Under the pieces are notes generated by a model. The model ran no database searches. It saw only the letters and a list, made by a program, of their open reading frames with translations, and was not told where the DNA came from. Shown in pieces: positions 19,841 through 31,229 of a DNA stretch of 64,000 nt. The stretch lies in the NCBI GenBank assembly GCA_030844895.1, contig JAUTDX010007107.1, forward strand, positions 496,001-560,000. Reading direction: 5' to 3'. This stretch comes from Ambrosia x helenae (taxonomy: Eukaryota > Streptophyta > Magnoliopsida > Asterales > Asteraceae). The position numbers and the translations under genes were made by a program. Positions within the stretch are counted from its first letter, which is position 1. Each line of letters opens with the position of its first letter.

Positions 19841-21130
19841 GCAAAATCGAAGAGAGAGTTGGCCATCATTCCACCTCCGCCAGCCAACTCTCTCTTTGGC
19901 AAATACGAGCTCGGAAAGCTCCTTGGCTGTGGCGCTTTCGCCAAAGTCTACCATGCAAGAGACATTGTCTCTGGCCATAGCCTCGCGGTTAAAGTATTCA
20001 ATAAACAAAAGATCACAAACACGAGCCTCATGTCGAACATCAAGCGCGAAATAGATATCATGAGAAGGCTTAGGCATCCAAACATTGTGAAATTGTATGA
20101 AGTTTTGGCAACGAAAACAAAGATTTATTTTGTCATGGAGCTGGTGAAAGGCGGTGAGTTGTTTGCGAAAGTAGCGAAAACGCGGTTAAGCGAATCACAA
20201 AGCCGGAAGTATTTCCAACAACTGATCTCAGCGATCGGTTATTGTCATTCTCGCGGTGTGTATCACCGAGATTTGAAGCCTGAAAACCTGTTGATTGATG
20301 AAAATGGAAACTTAAAAGTTTCCGATTTTGGTTTAAGTGCGGTGACAGCACAGATCCGCGATGATGGGATGTTGCACACGCTTTGTGGGACTCCAGCGTA
20401 TGTAGCGCCAGAGATTCTCACAAAGCGTGGGTACAACGGATGTACCGCGGATCTGTGGTCCTGCGGTGTAATATTATTTGTATTAACCGCGGGATATTTA
20501 CCGTTTAATGATCAAAACCTCATGATGTTGTATAAAAAAATATATAGAGGCGATTACCATTGCGCGAAGTGGATGTCAGCAGATCTTCGAGTATTGTTAT
20601 CTCGTCTATTGGATACAAATCCTGGCACAAGGATTACAATAGATGAGATAACAAATAATCCATGGTTTAAAAAAGGAAGTAAAGGAATTAAGTTTTTTGA
20701 ATGTGAGGATGAGGAGTTTTTGGTGAATCCTATAGAGGATGGTAACATGACTCGATTGAATGCTTTCGATATAATATCGTTCTCATCGGGATTAAACTTG
20801 TCGCCTTTCTTCGAGAATATGTGTAACACATGTTGTGAGGGTGAGATGGTGGTGGTTGCTGGGACGCCGGAGGAGGTGATGGATAGGATAAAGGAGAGTG
20901 TGAAGGGGGAGGGGGTGAGGGTGAAGAGGAGGAGGGATTGGGGGGTGGAGTTACTGTGGAAGAACGGGAATAATAATGTGATAGGAGTGGAGGTGTTTCG
21001 GTTGACGGAGCGGGTGGTGGTGGTGGAGGTGCAGAGTAGAGGTGGTGGTGGTGGTGGTTCAGAGATGTATGATGAGATTTGGAAGAACAGACTTAAACCA
21101 GAGCTGCTTGACAGACGATTGGAAGCTTAG
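19829..21130 (+). CDS. CIPK: CBL-interacting protein kinase (SnRK3), CIPK11/14-like
   Basis: This 433-residue, intronless Ser/Thr kinase is recruited by calcineurin B-like calcium sensors to membranes, where it phosphorylates channels and transporters. Seen: P-loop GCGAFAKV (33-40), Lys55 in AVKVF, HRD at 146-148 within YHRDLKPENLL, DFG at 166-168, activation loop to APE at 193-195, kinase end near PWF (278-280). The C-terminal regulatory part has the NAF motif NAFDIISFSSGLNLS (311-325), which binds CBL and inhibits the kinase, and a phosphatase-interaction-like stretch RVKRRRDWGVELLW (about 370). MPEI at the start and LFGKYELGKLLGCGAFAKV resemble CIPK11/CIPK14. The start is chosen by an in-frame TAA six bases upstream. 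A (GGT)n run near 21040 encodes six Gly. No lesion is visible. Confidence 0.95.
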   Translation: MPEIAKSKRELAIIPPPPANSLFGKYELGKLLGCGAFAKVYHARDIVSGHSLAVKVFNKQKITNTSLMSNIKREIDIMRRLRHPNIVKLYEVLATKTKIYFVMELVKGGELFAKVAKTRLSESQSRKYFQQLISAIGYCHSRGVYHRDLKPENLLIDENGNLKVSDFGLSAVTAQIRDDGMLHTLCGTPAYVAPEILTKRGYNGCTADLWSCGVILFVLTAGYLPFNDQNLMMLYKKIYRGDYHCAKWMSADLRVLLSRLLDTNPGTRITIDEITNNPWFKKGSKGIKFFECEDEEFLVNPIEDGNMTRLNAFDIISFSSGLNLSPFFENMCNTCCEGEMVVVAGTPEEVMDRIKESVKGEGVRVKRRRDWGVELLWKNGNNNVIGVEVFRLTERVVVVEVQSRGGGGGGSEMYDEIWKNRLKPELLDRRLEA

Positions 21131-22138
21131 GTTGGTTAGTTGGCAAGTAGAGACTTGGTTGATGCGTGATTAGGCTATATGGTATGGAATTAAGTCATTG
21201 TGACACATCAACACCACGTGTGCAATTTGTTCCAACAAAGCCCCCCTTTAACATCTAAGAAATGGGTTAAGCCCCACAATAGTGCCCCCTGCCCCCCACC
21301 CCCCCCCCCCCCCCCACCCCACACCCACACCCCCTATTTTCCTTTTATTAGTATAAATTGTAATGTAGCACACAAAAACATATGTTGATTCTCGTTAATC
21401 CCATGGCGGCCATTCAATAGCGCATCTTAATGGCGCTCAGAAAATGATAGAGGGGCGCTATTGTTAGTGAAAATGCAGAAGTGAAAGGGGTACGAATCCA
21501 TACCATGTAGCCTAAACGTGTTGAGGGTTTTTGTTTGTCAATAAATAACTTTTGTAAATTTGTTTAACCAAAATAAACAATCGGAGATTGACAAGAGGTA
21601 TGAGGAAAATGAATTAGATTCGAAATATGACATATGAACCGGTTTGGGAGAAACTAGTTGGAAACCGAATCTAACTTTAAGTTTGTAATCGGTTTTTATG
21701 TTCCTCTTTTATAACCGGTTAAAGCTGAGCCGAACCAAAGAAAACCGGTCACTGAACCGTCTTCCTACGGATTATTTTCCCTTCAAAAACCAGCTTGAGC
21801 CAAAAAAAAACAAGTTTGTTAGGGTCTTCCACTAGGCTCATAATAGATACCTCTTTTCTAATTTGATCGGAAAGCCTAGCTCTTAAAAGTTAAAATATAA
21901 AAGATATATAATGATACTGATGGAGGTTTGAACAACAAAGTGTATAAATAAATATAACAAAATAAAACCTATAAAAATTATATGATGTAGAAATTCACAT
22001 ACATATTATGTGGGACAAATTTGGATTCTCAAACCACCCCAACAGACCAATCATGCATTTTGGGATGGCGTCCAGTAGTCCAAGGTCTTTATCCGAAGAC
22101 TTCACGAGGTCCACACACAAACAATATTGTTTATATAG
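21131..22138. other. Intergenic stretch with a long C tract
   Basis: A poly(C)-rich tract lies at 21283-21318. It is followed by GGCGCT-containing sequence (21405-21465) that resembles old MITE debris, then AT-rich sequence. No gene recognised. Confidence 0.4.
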
Positions 22139-22245
22139 TTTTTTTTTTTTTTTACGAAAAACAGCTTCATTTCATTCCATAAAAACGAAACTTACATCAA
22201 AAGGGCAGGCAGACGGGAAACAAGCTGCGCCGCCGCCCCTTTGTG
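22139..22245 (-). mobile_element. 3' tail of a retroelement (poly-T on plus strand)
   Basis: A run of T (22139-22154) precedes TTCATTTCATTCCATAAAAA and GCTGCGCCGCCGCCCC. The minus strand would therefore be the 3' end of a poly(A)-tailed LINE or SINE. A related tail with GGCAGGCGGA and GCTGCACCGCC lies at 25891-25998. No coding part remains. Confidence 0.45.
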
Positions 22246-22560
22246 TATGGTGAAACCTATTCTACTGAAAACAAATTCCCCTCCCCCCCCCCCCCCCCCC
22301 CCCGGGTCGAAACATTGCTATGAATAACCCGTTAGACTCTGGTCAAACAAAATAAAGGTTTTTAAAAGACGTTTAAAATCTAATATGACAATGTTAAAGT
22401 AAACACATTTGTTGAGTTATACTTATACGTTATGAATGCTCTAACCAGCTAGACCAAAAGCACTCCTCACATGAAATATTATGATAATATTGTTAAAAAA
22501 ATATAATAAAATATCCAACTTCAATATTTTTCATGGTTACTATTAATCTTTTTGGTGGTA

Positions 22561-22746
22561 GACCCGGTTCAAGACGGCGCCATGAGACGACTTAACCGAA
22601 ATACCACCACAACCACTTGCCAGGGCGGTTTAACACCATAGGTAGGTTCGCGCCCGTGTGAGATCACCGGTTCGATTCCTGACAGCCCCCAGCTCCTGGC
22701 AAGTGGTTTTGCTGGTATTTCTCATGGTGCCGTGTCAAACCGGGTC
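22561..22746. repeat. Foldback repeat with a tRNA-like box B in the loop
   Basis: The outer arms are inverted: GACCCGGTTCAAGACGGCGC / GTGTCAAACCGGGTC, and further in, AACCACTTGCCAGG / CCTGGCAAGTGGTT. The spacer (about 22622-22690) contains CACCGGTTCGATTCCTGACA, which resembles a Pol III box B (GGTTCGANTCC). It could be a rearranged SINE or a foldback element; no duplication was found. It ends 150 bp upstream of the PPR start. Confidence 0.5.
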
Positions 22747-22892
22747 CACGTCGCAATACCTGTGATGAGAAACCCAGTGAGCTGCCGTTAAAAAAGATGA
22801 TAAAAAAAAAACTATAAATCTTTTTAAGTTAACTGAACAAAGCCTCCAAAACAAAATCAAACAAACAAACTAATTTCCATACCAACCTATAA

Positions 22893-25464
22893 ATGTCACA
22901 CATCTCCAAACCTCTACAACCCATCACCACCTGCATATTATCAACTCTAAACACCAAACTATTAACCCTAAAACAACTCCAACAAATCCATGGCCAAATC
23001 CTCACAAATAATAATCTCATTTCCACTCCCCTCATCACCACCTTCTTACACTCCTGTCACCATTCCCATAACCATAATTATGCACTACACTTCCTATACA
23101 ACCTCCCACCATCCCTTTCAAAACCTTCTGTTTTTAATTCCATAATAAAAACATCCTTAAATTCCAACGACCCACAAATTTTCTTCACTTGTTACAATGC
23201 TATGATGTGTTGTTTTGGTGGTTATAATAATATTAATGCAAGCATACCCAATGTTGGGTTATTTGCTACAATTTTGAAATATGGCGCGAAAATTAGAGAT
23301 ACCCAGATTGGGAAATTGTTTCATTGTGTTGTTGTTAAGATGGGTTTTGATTCTTTTGTGGTTTTGGAAACTGGGTTGCTTGATTTTTATGCGAAGGTTG
23401 GGGATTTGGGTAGTGCGCGTAAGGTGTTCGATGAAATGTCTGAAAGAGATGTGGTTGCGTGTAATGTTATGATTTCGGTGCTTGGGAAACATGGGTTTGT
23501 TGAGGAGGCAAGAGGGTTGTTTGATGGTATGGTGGAGAAGGATTCGTTTACTTGGAATTCGATGGTGTCGTGTTATTTTAAGGTTGGGGATGTTGACACT
23601 GCGCGGTTTTTGTTTGATAGGAATCCGGTGAAAAATGAGGTGTCTTGGAATGTGCTGATTGATGGGTATAGTAAATCGGGTTATTTTAGTAATCCTGATA
23701 ACTTGGGAGATTTGGTATCTCTTTATACTGAGATGTTGTTTAGCGATGTGAGTCCGAAACAAAGTGTGCTTTCTTTGATGGTTCAGTTTTGTGCCAGTTT
23801 TTGTGTCGTACATCTTGGGATAGCGCTTCATTGCCAGATACTTAAGTGGGATTTTAGTTATGATGTGGTTTTGCAAACTGGGTTGCTTGACTTTTATGCA
23901 AAGGTTGACGATTTAACATCCGCAAAGAGGGTGTTCGATGAGATGCCACATAGAGACGTTGTGGCTAATAACGCGATGATTTCAGCATTTAGTAAACATG
24001 GGTTTGTAGAAGACGCGCAAAATCTGTTTAACAATATGAAGGAAAAGAATTCGGCTACTTTTAATTCGATGATCACTTGCTATTCCAAGATAGGTGACGT
24101 TCACTCAGCACGGTTCATCTTTGATTCTAATCCCATCAAAGATGTGGTCTCTTGGAATGCGATGATAGATGGTTACTGTAAAGCTGGCCTTCTTCGTAAT
24201 GCTGAAGAATTGTTTAATCGATCGGTGAAGTTAAAAATTCTGTCACGTGGAACACAATGATTACCGGATTTGTTCAGTGCAAAGAGTTCCAAAGAGCGTT
24301 ACAGTTATTCGATCACATGCAAGCAGAGAGGGTGAAACCGACTGAGGTCACCATGGTTAGTTTGTTATCTGCGTGTGCTCATCTTGGCGCCTTAGAAATG
24401 GGTGAATGGGTTCACGACTACATAAAAAGGAATAAACTTAAAATCGATGTTATTCTAGGAAACGCGCTTATTGACATGTATTGCAAATGTGGAAGTATAT
24501 CACACGCTGTAGACGTTTTTGACAAACTTCGTGTGAAAAACATTTACTGCTGGAATTCCATCATCATAGGATTAGCAATGCACGGTTATGGTAATGAGGC
24601 GACGGATTATTTTTGTAAAATGATACAAGAAGGTATAAATCCAGATGGGGTCACTTTCATTGGTCTTTTATGCGCTTGCAGCCACTCGGGGTTGATCTCT
24701 GAAGGTAAAATGTACTTTTCTCAAATGCAAACTGTTTATGATGTTGAACCAGGGATTGAACACTATGGATGTATGGTTGACCTTTTGGGTCGGTCGGGTC
24801 AACTTAAAGAAGCATTAGAACTCATAACTAACATGCCATTAAAGCCGAACGCAGTAGTGTGGGGAAGTTTGCTTCGGTCATGTCATATACATAAAGATAC
24901 CGAACTTGGAGAGCTAGTTACTCAACGGTTACTAGAACTGGACCCTCGTGATGGTGGAAACTATGTGTTTTTGTCAAATTTGTACGCGTCGTTGAATCGA
25001 TGGAAAGATGTAGACAGATGTCGGAAGCTAATGGCAGAAAGTGGGGTCCACAAGGTACCCGGCTGCAGTTCAATCGAGGTGGACAATGTAGTACATGAGT
25101 TTGCGGCAGGAGATAGTTCACACCCTCAGTTTTCAGAAATAAACGCGCATTTGGTTGAAATTGGGAAGAAACTAAAAGATGAAGGTTATGAGGCGGATAC
25201 AGGTTCTGTGTTCCATGATATAGATGATGAGAAAAAGAAGGCGCGGTTAGTTATCATAGTGAGAGGATCGCAGTTGCTTTTGGACTCATGAGTACCCGTT
25301 TTGGGAAAGTAATCCGAATTGTTAAGAACTTAAGAACGTGTAACGATTGTCATACTGCGATGAAGCTTATATCGAAGGTGTATAAGAGGGAGATCGTTAT
25401 GAGGGATCGTAATCGGTTTCATCATTTTAGCAATGGGGTTTGTTCATGTAAGGATTATTGGTGA
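22893..25464 (+). CDS. PLS-class PPR protein with DYW deaminase domain, two apparent frameshifts
   Basis: Organelle-targeted PLS-DYW proteins bind specific RNA sites through PPR repeats and edit C to U with the DYW deaminase. Frame 1 (22893-24260) carries LKQLQQIHGQIL and repeats such as ARKVFDEMSERDVVACNVMI and ARFIFDSNPIKDVVSWNAMI. It shifts at 24233-24237 (five A) into the frame 24257-25291 (ALQLFDHMQAERVKPTEVTM, EHYGCMVDLLGRSG, E/E+ region). It shifts again at 25245-25246 (GG) into the frame ending 25464. The last frame contains SYHSERIAVAFGL (catalytic HxE), TCNDCH (CxxC) and the terminal CSCKDYW. Each break is explained by one lost base, so sequencing error is as likely as pseudogenisation. 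No introns. The stretches from GLLDFYAKV to about GYSKSG and GYCKAG (residues about 156-262 and 325-432) look like an internal duplication. Confidence 0.88.
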
Positions 25465-25569
25465 TTGATGCATATTTGTTTGTAACATGTCAAAGACTTT
25501 TAGTAACCCTACAATTTTGTTATACATCATACATGAGGCCTTCCATTTAAAAGAAGATGCAAACTTAGA

Positions 25570-25872
25570 CAGGGCCGGCTGAAGCCCAAGTGAAATGAGG
25601 CTAGGGCTTTGGGCCCCCAAATCTATAGGGCCACCATTTTTTATTTTGAAACACTGAATTAGGCTGTGTAATTTTAGGAAGTAGAGGAACAGATCATAAG
25701 AAAGTGACAATTACAAATACCCTCCATTTAATTATGATTTGATTTGGCTCGTTAGACACAACGTATCGCAACACGATCTATACAAGAACTAAAAAAATAT
25801 TTTATGCTTTCGGAAAAAGGACCCCAAATTGATAATTCGCTTTAGGCCCCCTAAAGGGTTGAGCCGGCCCTG
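25570..25872. mobile_element. hAT MITE, CAGGGCCGGC family, copy 1
   Basis: It has termini CAGGGCCGGCT and AGCCGGCCCTG with a perfect 8-bp duplication AACTTAGA (25562-25569 and 25873-25880). It is 303 bp with no coding capacity. It lies about 100 bp downstream of the PPR stop and shares its ends with 46021-46339. Confidence 0.88.
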
Positions 25873-25890
25873 AACTTAGATATTGTTTTA

Positions 25891-25998
25891 CTTTTTTTTT
25901 AAAGCAAGGTGGCCCCGATTTTTCATTTCACAGTAAATAAGGACAAATTACATAATAACTGGCAGGCGGATAATAAGCTGCACCGCCACCCCTTTTCT
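25891..25998 (-). mobile_element. Retroelement 3' tail related to 22139-22245
   Basis: A T run (25892-25900) is followed by TTTTTCATTTCACAGTAAAT, GGCAGGCGGATAATAAGCTG and CACCGCCACCCC. This matches the layout of the tail at 22.14 kb in the same orientation. Only the 3' end is present. Confidence 0.4.
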
Positions 25999-26567
25999 AT
26001 TTATATATTTAGTTTAGTAATGGTTGAAGCAACAAACTTGGATTGTGTGGTGAAAGAGTACCACCATGTTGCTACAAAATATGGTTACATCATATGCGCG
26101 CTTGAAGCAGTATGTGAAATGTCTTCGCAGCGATACATATGACCTGGCTAACGACAACATTGGACTTCTTTTGTGCTCCTACACTTAGCAGGATGTAGTG
26201 AGCAATCAACGAAAGTGTCTACACAATGCCTTGCTCCAACCATGTAAGGTTATGATAATCCGAATACTATTCCACACATGGTTTAAATAGTTTATTCTGA
26301 ACAGCATATCATACTCAACTGTAATGTATCAATCCTAACATGTTTAACAGTATGTTTAAAACAAAATTTCACCTACTTTTTTTCATTAATTTCGAATAAA
26401 AGAAAAGAGTGATAATCAAATTGAAGGAATGAATAAATCCTAACAGAACGCGTGAACATTTTTTAGCGACAATCACACGTTTTCTTTTATCCATCATACA
26501 TTCCCTCTAGCAGATCCCGCATAATAGTAAACATCAAAAAGCATAAGTAACCATTTGTGTGCTGAGT

Positions 26568-27354
26568 TTATTTGTCAAATTCCCAGAGAACACCATTTCC
26601 ATCCTCTGCAATGAACAAAGTATATATTAATATTCAAAACTATAATACAGGAATACGCCATCTATGTTTATCGTGTTTTCTCATCAGGAAAAAATGAAAT
26701 AAAGTGCCCAAATGGGGGCACGAAAGCATAATCTATCGGAAACTTTGATCTGTCTTGGTTTTTTAACAAAAGATGAGAGAAAACTAATCTGCGTGGCATG
26801 CTCCTACCCTCAGAATAAATGATCTACGCACATACCGTAAAAGTAGGGAAATTTATTTGTTGTTTTAATACACGAATCATCACAGTTTATTCTTAATATG
26901 TTGTTTATATGAACATCAATCTATGCTTTCGTCAAACATCTACAAAGACCGACTTCTATTTCAGAAACAAAATTGAGATTTGATGCGAAAATCCTGATTA
27001 ATGTGTTATAACAATACTTGGTTCATTAGTAAAACATATAAATAAGTTGAAGCTCTTTTCAACCGGCCTAATAATCAAATAAATAAGTTTACAGAATTGA
27101 AAGTAAGTACCTTGTACTTTCTTGTTAATCCAGATTTCAGTCAGCATCCCGGCTCCAATTCCACCAACAATGCATGAACCATAAATTGCAATGTTAGCAA
27201 GCATGGATCTACGAGGAAGAAAATAGTAGTCGGGAATGTGCCTCATCTTCTTTGGAAGTCGCTTTTTCACAACAGGTCCAGCTTCAGGCTCACTTTTTGC
27301 CGAGTCGCCTATTGTTTTCCAGTCCAGTGAGTCCTTGGGCCCTTCTGTCCCCAT
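26568..27354 (-). CDS. Small single-pass membrane protein, two exons
   Basis: Exon 1 (27354-27111) and exon 2 (26605-26568) join across a 505-bp intron (donor GTACTTAC, acceptor TTGCAG) to give 93 residues ending NGVLWEFDK-stop. Seen: an acidic/basic N-terminus (MGTEGPKDSLDWKTIG), a KKRLPKKMRHIPDYYFLPRR stretch, and one hydrophobic segment (SMLANIAIYGSCIVGGIGAG, about residues 50-70) rich in small residues, then EIWINKKVQ. I recall uncharacterised plant proteins with the same PxxYFLPRRS, INKK and WEFDK layout. The length and basic pre-membrane segment would suit an organelle membrane protein, but no function is known to me. Splice phase is consistent. Confidence 0.8.
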
Positions 27355-27731
27355 AGTATGTCAATAGGCTGGATCATATTTTCAACAATGTATGTATAGT
27401 CAGCAACACATTGAAGAAAAAGGGAGCATTAATAAAAACATAATAACAGAATCACTTGAGAAAACCACTCAAGAATCAAGATACATTTTGATGATTCAAG
27501 ATCCCGTCTATACAATTCTCCTAATAGATTATCACGGGCACGCCAATTTAACATCGTTTATAAAGTAGGATTCTTTAATTCTTTCAGATTTCTTATACAA
27601 AATGTAGCTCTCTGCAGCATACATCGTCTACAACAACCCAAGAGTAGCCCGGCGATAAAAATATAAGTTGTTGCTTAAGGCACCCACATTTAAGAGGCTC
27701 CCAACTTTCTTGATTAAATACTAAAATCATA

Positions 27732-28127
27732 TTGGTTTTAAAAAGCGAAAAGCACACAAAAGAGACAATGTCTATACCGAGGCGCAAAGTGCAAAAGTGC
27801 ATTGCTTTTCGTATCCGATGCGCAAATATTTATATAAATTTTTATCTATTTCCTATAGATTTCTAGCATCATTTACCCAAAGACAAGCAAGCCTTATATA
27901 TGTTTTAATATGGAATTGCATTCATGTACAACCTAAGAACCATCTTGTACAACAAGCTTATGCACAATAATACGTAAAATACATGTGGCACGCGCCTCAG
28001 AGTCAAAATTTTGAAATCGCGCCTCTCGTGGGCTTTTTGAACAAAGTGCACCTTATGCTACCAAAAGCGCAGGGGCTTGAGCCTTGAGCAGACTAGGTGC
28101 GCCAAAGGCGCGCTTTTTTAAACCAAG
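27732..28127. mobile_element. hAT-like MITE with GCGC-rich interior
   Basis: It has ends TTGGTTTTAAAAAGCG and CGCTTTTTTAAACCAAG, flanked by the 9-bp direct repeat AAAATCATA (27723-27731 and 28128-28136). The 396-bp interior carries repeated GCGC/TGCGC words. It lies 5' of the small membrane-protein gene. Ends and interior resemble 42982-43312. Confidence 0.75.
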
Positions 28128-28308
28128 AAAATCATACATAGTATTTAGGGTTAATTTTCAGTTTCGACAAGAAGAGCAAAGAAACAGTCCCACTTGGAAA
28201 GTTTTCTTTTCTCTAAAACTCACTCTTAACTCTAATACATGTGGTTTTGTGCATTTTAGAAATCATATACAAAACACATATGACATATATTTTCACGCGT
28301 TAAGATCT

Positions 28309-28975
28309 TAAGCAAAAACACCCCTTTTTCTACAAAAAAAGACCCCAGTTTTAAAATCCTTTTGAAACCCGAAAAGGTTTAGTCGGCCCTGCTACCACCC
28401 AGTCACTGGCGCAATATATCAAACAGTTGGAGTGCATTCCATTAAGCAAAAACACCTTTTTTTTTTACGAAAAAAGACCTCGGTTTTAAAATCTTTTGAA
28501 GCCCGAAAAGGTTTAGTCAGCCCTGCTACCACCCGGTCACTGGCGCAATATATCAAACAGTTGGAGTGCATTCCATTAAGCAAAAACACCCTTTTTTTAC
28601 GAAAAAAGACCTCGGTTTTAAAATCTTTTGAAGCCCGAAAAGGTTTAGTCAGCCCTGCTATCACCCGGTCACTGGCGCAATATATCAAACAGTTGGAGTG
28701 CATTCCATTAAGCAAAAACACCCATTTTTTTACGAAAAAGATCTCGGTTTTAAAATCCTTTTGAAGCCCGAAAAGGTTTAGTCAGCCCTGCTACCACCCG
28801 GTCACTGGCGCAATATATCAAACAGTTGGAGTGCATTCCATTAAGCAAAAACACCCATTTTTTTACGAAAAAGATCTCGGTTTTAAAATCCTTTTGAAGC
28901 CCGAAAAGGTTTAGTCAGCCCTGCTACCACCCGGTCACTGGCGCAATATATCAAACAGTTGGAGTGCATTTCATT
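28309..28975. repeat. Tandem array, five copies of a 133-bp unit
   Basis: The anchor GGAGTGCATTCC recurs near 28429, 28563, 28695, 28828 and 28961, spacing 132-134 bp. Each unit has TTAAGCAAAAACACC, a T/A-rich run, AGACCTCGGTTTTAAAATC, GAAGCCCGAAAAGGTTTAGT and CACTGGCGCAATATATC. Copies differ mainly in homopolymer length and a few substitutions. The array lies about 950 bp upstream of the small membrane-protein gene. It has no protein-coding logic; open frames crossing it come from the periodicity. Confidence 0.93.
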
Positions 28976-31229
28976 ACTTGCTTCAACAAACATAATTGAA
29001 CCAAACAGTAAATCATTCCAAACGTTGAGACTTAATTCAAACAGAAACAATTCAAATAAAACTGAGCACAGAGCATATATTATACTAATTGTGTCTAAGG
29101 AAACCTAAATCAGTTCATGATTAACCCATCTAAAGCCACACGAATACACGATTGTTTGTTGTGATATAATAAAGTCAGAAACCGATAAGTAAACAAAGCA
29201 TAGAGTTAAGAATATTAATTACCTCTGCTGCCGATCGAGGAAGTAAAGCAAGATTAAGAAAATTATTTGCACAGGTTGTGACTTTAAAAACTTTATTATA
29301 TTCTAAATTAAAGAAAATGAAAAAAAAATACATAAACGAATTATTAAAAGTCAAGCGCGTGCTAGTGACCCGGCCCGCCACAATTTTAAAGGAAATTTAC
29401 CGCCCAAAGGCCGTTGTGATAAAACTATGACTCCTCCAACTCAAGACCTCCGGATTGAAAGGTCATTGGGCTGTCAATGCAGCAGGAGGTCATTGACGAT
29501 TCAAAAAATACATAAACTTGAAATTAAAAATGACAAAAGGTAAATATAATAACTCGGGTAAAAAAAACCATATATGTCTACTAGATCAGCTTGAGGTATA
29601 TGATGAACTTCATTGTACATATGTCGTATGGTATGGAAGGTAGTCAGGTGGTGGTGCGGATGAAGGTGGCAAAAAAACCATCGTTGCCCATCCACCATCA
29701 CGACCATCCCCCTCCATCTTCCACTATCGTCACCGCCGCTGCCGCCACCCACCACCACCGCTACCGCCACATATCACCACCATCATCACCGCCACTGACC
29801 ACCACCCACCACCCACCACCGCCACTAACCACTGATTTTATTTCTTCGTCTTTTCAAGCCTATCCAACAACACATAATAATGTTTTGTTTCATTCCCACA
29901 TGGCAACCAAACAAGAATGGAATGGTAATGATCCATTTCATTACCTTGTCCATTCCATTCCCTCTTTCATTTCATTACCCCATACCAAACAGAAACTTAG
30001 TCTATTTTATCATTACAAGTCCTTAAAGAAATAAATAATGGTGTGAGTTATTTGTTTCAAAACCATTGGAACAGCTGCACGGTGTGGTTTCAAAAACTCA
30101 TATTACAATTATCGTACTTTTGCAATTTGCAAACCCATCATAATTTTGCTAATCTTCGTGTCATAGTGAATGGTATGAATCTTTTAACATTGCTCGTGTG
30201 TTTGGTCTTTGTCGTTGAGTGACAAAGAGTGGAAACACAAAAGGATACTAGAGATGATTTTAAAAGAAACTAGTATACTATTAACTAAATGAATAAATAA
30301 TTACATCAATCCATTTTATATGAAATTCTAATTTTGACAGGCATTGCCAAATATCAAAAATTGACATTTATGATTAAATACTGAAATTAATTATATAATT
30401 AAACACGTAAATAATGGCATTTAGTGATTTACGTGTTTGATATTGAAGAATGAATAATTTAGAAATCACTTGAAATTGGGGTTCGTCCATTGAGCCAAAC
30501 CGGTTGTGGCATGTGCCACATGATTTGTATCATAGAGAACTTTATGCACATTGCTTATGGCCCTCATAACTCCATGCAATCCAAATTATATTGTTAGGTG
30601 CTTTGTTTCGCCCTTTAACTCCATTGTAGATAACGTTTGTTTTTTTGTTTTTGTTTTCTTAATAATAAATGGCGATAATAGTCCTGTTACTAAAATTTAA
30701 CCAAAAATTTTCTAATATGTTCGCTTCAAGGACCAAGCATGTTACCTGCAAGTGAACGATGATTACCCAAACCGTAATTTCTCAAATCTTTAAAATAAAA
30801 CCGTAATTTAACCTTAGCAAAGATAATATTTGTGTTATTCTTTATAAAAATAATATTCATTTTCTTATACGTTTCTTCAAGTAAGGCATAAATATATTGT
30901 TTAAAATATTGTATATAAACAAATCATATATGAATAAACACTTTCACAAAATGTATGGCCGGAAAAGAAGCTTGTTCATGTTCTTTAACTAAAATAAAAT
31001 AAATTCTTGCTCATGTTTGTTGATTGAATAGATACATGTAAATAAACAAAATATTTCGCTTCTAATTAATTTCTAGTTTAGTGATTAAGGGTAAAATGAA
31101 GTATGACATATAAAAAGGAATGAACTACATGTTAAATCTTAAAACATTAAAAGCACTAGTAAAGCAACTAGAAATAAACGCTTTCTTTCCCGCCAAATCC
31201 CAACACAAAAAAGCATATTAAGTCCTAAT
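28976..31229. other. Intergenic stretch with CCACCA-rich simple repeat
   Basis: 29640-29835 is a (CCACCR)n-like tract that opens long artefactual frames on both strands. The rest is AT-rich with no recognised gene. 29870-29990 carries repeated TTCCATT/ATTCCAT words, perhaps MITE debris. Confidence 0.5.

Noticed and set aside
22622..22690. tRNA gene at the box B-like motif
   Set aside because: No acceptor stem, anticodon arm or CCA-end geometry; only a box B-like word.
23259..23876. 205-codon frame antisense to the PPR gene
   Set aside because: It mirrors the codon bias of the PPR repeats; no domain or start context of its own.
28419..28764. Overlapping open frames on both strands of the 133-bp array
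   Set aside because: They repeat with the array period and change frame when unit length changes; not protein-coding.
28309..28975. CRISPR-like array
   Set aside because: Units are contiguous 133-bp repeats without spacers, in a plant nuclear genome.
29591..30034. 147-codon frame rich in His/Pro
   Set aside because: Produced by a CCACCA simple repeat; no conserved segment.
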